DNA from: Rhodospirillales bacterium
Lineage (GTDB): Bacteria; Pseudomonadota; Alphaproteobacteria; UBA9219
Assembly (NCBI GenBank): GCA_015654915.1
Contig: JAATFY010000094.1
Span: forward strand, 1-16,839
Length of the DNA: 16,839 bases
Reading direction: 5' to 3'
A program made the translations under genes and the position numbers. Of this stretch, positions 14,816 through 16,839 are shown piece by piece. A model generated the notes under the pieces. It ran no database searches, was not told the origin of the DNA, and worked only from the letters and a program-made list of their open reading frames with translations. How positions within the stretch are numbered: position 1 is the first letter of the stretch; the number at the start of each line of letters is the position of its first letter.

Positions 14816-15945
14816 TTACGATCCTCCAGATCATTCCTTCGCTCGGCGCCGGTGGCGCTGAGCAGGCATGCGTCGATGTCGCGGCCGGCATCACGATGGC
14901 GGGGTACCGGTCCATCGTTGTGTCCTCCGGCGGCCCACGCGTTGCTGAAATCCTGAAAGCGGGCGGTGAACATATAACCCGCTCCGTTCACATCAAAAAT
15001 CCGATGGTGATGCTGGCGAACGCCCTCTGGCTGGCGCATGTCATTCGTGACCGGAAAGTCGGCCTCGTTCATGTCCGCAGCCGCGCGCCGGCATGGAGCG
15101 CCTATTGGGCTTGCCGCATGACGTCGTGCCCGTTCGTGACCACCAATCACGCGGCCTATAAATTCTCGAACCCGTTCAAGAAATTTTACAACAGCGTGAT
15201 GGTGAAGGCCGACCGCATCATCGCCATTTCATCCTTCATCGCTGCGCATATCAGGAAAAATTACCACGCCGATGCCGCCAAAATCCGCATTATTCCGCGT
15301 GGTATCGATTTCGCGAAATTCGCGCCCGAGAAAATCACGGAAGAGCGGCGGGGAAAGCTCCGCGCCGCATGGGGCGTTGCCGAAGGGCAGCGGCTTACAT
15401 TGTTGCCATCGCGTCTCAGCCCTATTAAAGGCCAGTCGGTGTTGGTCGAGGCCATGGCTTTGTCGCCGCCGGAACTGGGCGATGTCATGGCGGTTATTCT
15501 CGGCGACGATCAGGGACGGGCCGGTTACCGGCGCGAATTGGAGGATTTGATCGCAGCGCGGAAATTACAGAATCGCGTCCGGCTTGTGGCCCATTGCGAC
15601 GATATGCCTGCCGCTTACAGTCTTGCCGCATTGGTCGTGGCGCCTTCGCTGATACCCGAGGGTTTCGGCCGTGTGCCGGTTGAAGCTATGGCAATGGGCG
15701 TGCCGGTGATCGCCAGCGACCTCGGCGGTTTTACCGAAACTATCCATCCGGGGGCCAATGGCTGGCTGGTACCTCCCAATGACCCGCAAAGTCTCGCGCA
15801 GGCAATGACCAAAGCCCTAACTCAAACCCCTGAACAGCATGCCGCCGAAGCGCAAACTGCCATGCAGCAGGTGCGCGCGCGCTATGATAAAACCAAGATG
15901 GTCACGGATACGCTCGCCGTTTATGACGAACTGGTGCGCGCTTAA
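14812..15945 (+). CDS. Glycosyltransferase family 4 (GT-B fold)
   Basis: Probably transfers a sugar from a nucleotide-sugar donor during synthesis of LPS core or another surface glycan; donor and acceptor cannot be told from sequence. The 377-residue product begins with ILQIIPSLGAGGAEQ, typical of GT4 acceptor domains. Mid-protein has SSFIAAHIRKNY and IPRGIDFAKFAP. The donor domain holds LLPSRLSPIKGQ and the E-x7-E motif EGFGRVPVE (E283, E291), then AMGVPVIASDLGG and GANGWLVPPND. There is no signal peptide. ATG 14812 overlaps the lpxB stop (ATGA), implying coupling; an in-frame ATG at 14791 lacks a ribosome binding site. Its stop overlaps the convergent MFS gene by four bases. Linkage to lpxB suggests a lipid-A-linked role, which is inference. 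Confidence 0.9.
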   Translation: MITILQIIPSLGAGGAEQACVDVAAGITMAGYRSIVVSSGGPRVAEILKAGGEHITRSVHIKNPMVMLANALWLAHVIRDRKVGLVHVRSRAPAWSAYWACRMTSCPFVTTNHAAYKFSNPFKKFYNSVMVKADRIIAISSFIAAHIRKNYHADAAKIRIIPRGIDFAKFAPEKITEERRGKLRAAWGVAEGQRLTLLPSRLSPIKGQSVLVEAMALSPPELGDVMAVILGDDQGRAGYRRELEDLIAARKLQNRVRLVAHCDDMPAAYSLAALVVAPSLIPEGFGRVPVEAMAMGVPVIASDLGGFTETIHPGANGWLVPPNDPQSLAQAMTKALTQTPEQHAAEAQTAMQQVRARYDKTKMVTDTLAVYDELVRA

Positions 15946-16839
15946 AAATATTTGCGAAATAAATAAATATAGATAGGCAGCGAAGTTACGCCTGCGATGG
16001 CACCAAACCCGACGCCCGCCGCCAGGCCGAAACGGTCGGCGATAAGGCCGATGCAAAGTGCCACCACTGTAAAAGCCACGCTGCCAAGAAAGGTGGCTAT
16101 TGAACCCATCGTCGCTCTCTGAGCATCCGTAAATTCTTTTTGCAGCAAATGGTCGCGGGCAACGATAAACGGGCCGTAAAATGCAGCGCCTGTTAATAAG
16201 AGAACCGGCGAAACAATGCTGGTCATCAGAACCGCTATGCTCTGCGCTACGAACCAGTAAGCTTCCCTTAGCGCCAGCATATGGGGGCTCTTGATGCAAC
16301 CAAGAATCTGACCGGAAAACCAGTAACCTATAAAGCCGAAGGCATAATTGCCCGCGCGGTAGAGGCCAACGGCCCATGTCGGCCATAGCATATTAACGAA
16401 AGCGCTTTGGAACCTGAAACCGGATTCACCCGCACCGTAGCTTATAGCTTGCCCGATCATAAGCAGGCACAAACGCGGATTATGGTAAATGTGCAGGCAG
16501 GCCGTTTTCAGATGCGTGAGTTTCTCGGGGTCCACGGGAATATGGATACGCGGTTCCCGGAAAAACAGAGCGATGAAAATCGAAAATATTTGCGGAACAA
16601 TTCCCAGTATAAAAATAAACCGCAGCCCGTAACCCGTAAGAAAACTGGCACCTAAAGCCGAAAGCCCGAGGGCCAGCTGGAACATGCTTCGCGTGCGGCC
16701 CTGATAATGAGGAAACCGGGTTTCCTGTTTTTCAGTTTTCAGGCTTTCGTAGAGTAGGGCGTTGTTGTTGCCATTGAAAAGGCATTCGCTCAGGCCGGCA
16801 AAAATCGTGCCTGCATAGAGCCAGATAGCGCTATCGGCC
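15942..16839 (-). CDS. MFS family transporter (partial, 5' end outside window)
   Basis: Integral membrane transporter; the substrate is unknown. The frame is open from the stop at 15942-15944 to the window edge, giving 299 residues and lacking the N-terminus, so the ATG at 16685 is internal. The first visible part contains GLSECLFNGNNNALLYESLK, resembling the TM4 region of MFS proteins with a conserved ALLYDSL stretch. A charged central loop (about residues 97-114, with PVDPEKLTHLKTA) separates the halves. Near the end KEFTDAQRATMGSIATFLGS and IADRFG match the C-terminal half of such MFS proteins. At least seven hydrophobic segments are visible. It lies opposite to the lipid A cluster and looks somewhat AT-richer than lpxB, so it is probably an independent accessory gene. 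Confidence 0.85.
   Translation of the reverse strand, partial: ADSAIWLYAGTIFAGLSECLFNGNNNALLYESLKTEKQETRFPHYQGRTRSMFQLALGLSALGASFLTGYGLRFIFILGIVPQIFSIFIALFFREPRIHIPVDPEKLTHLKTACLHIYHNPRLCLLMIGQAISYGAGESGFRFQSAFVNMLWPTWAVGLYRAGNYAFGFIGYWFSGQILGCIKSPHMLALREAYWFVAQSIAVLMTSIVSPVLLLTGAAFYGPFIVARDHLLQKEFTDAQRATMGSIATFLGSVAFTVVALCIGLIADRFGLAAGVGFGAIAGVTSLPIYIYLFRKYF

Overview
The window is a chromosomal segment of an alphaproteobacterium. Most of it is GC-rich, and the gene order rpsB-tsf-pyrH-frr-uppS-cdsA-dxr-rseP-bamA-skp-fabZ-lpxA-lpxI-lpxB is the classic alphaproteobacterial translation/envelope cluster. The use of lpxI (rather than lpxH) and promoter elements resembling Caulobacter housekeeping promoters fit this class. 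I cannot name an order or genus from sequence alone.

Layout. Positions 1-1744 hold the 3' part of rpsB and complete tsf, separated by an unusual hairpin built of opposed GC-rich heptamers. Positions 1745-2675 hold an AT-rich insertion: a pentapeptide-repeat protein gene with its own regulatory-looking leader, lying between tsf and pyrH, which are normally adjacent. pyrH (2676-3458) converges on a small opposite-strand gene for a predicted membrane-anchored protein (3469-3771). A 181-bp divergent intergenic region with a perfect TTAA-N7-TTAA (CtrA-type) motif precedes frr. From frr (3953) to lpxB and a coupled glycosyltransferase (15945) every gene is on the + strand with short gaps or overlaps. 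The only sizeable internal gap is 65 bp before fabZ, where lpxD would normally sit. A partial MFS transporter gene on the - strand closes the window and shares a TTAA stop with the glycosyltransferase gene.

How the genes work together. RpsB, EF-Ts and Frr serve ribosome function and recycling. PyrH makes UDP for nucleotide and UDP-sugar pools. Dxr makes the isoprenoid precursor MEP; UppS makes the C55 lipid carrier; CdsA makes CDP-diacylglycerol for phospholipids. RseP is the intramembrane protease of envelope stress signalling; BamA and Skp insert and chaperone outer-membrane proteins. FabZ, LpxA, LpxI and LpxB supply hydroxyacyl chains and early lipid A steps, and the following GT4 glycosyltransferase probably acts on a cell-surface glycan.

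Most of the window is ordinary core genome. The parts worth a second look are the pentapeptide cassette and its leader, the heptamer hairpin, the CtrA-like box with its small divergent gene, the missing lpxD, and the glycosyltransferase/MFS junction. I found no tRNA, rRNA, CRISPR array, insertion sequence or integrase, and no gene-free stretch exceeds 300 bp.
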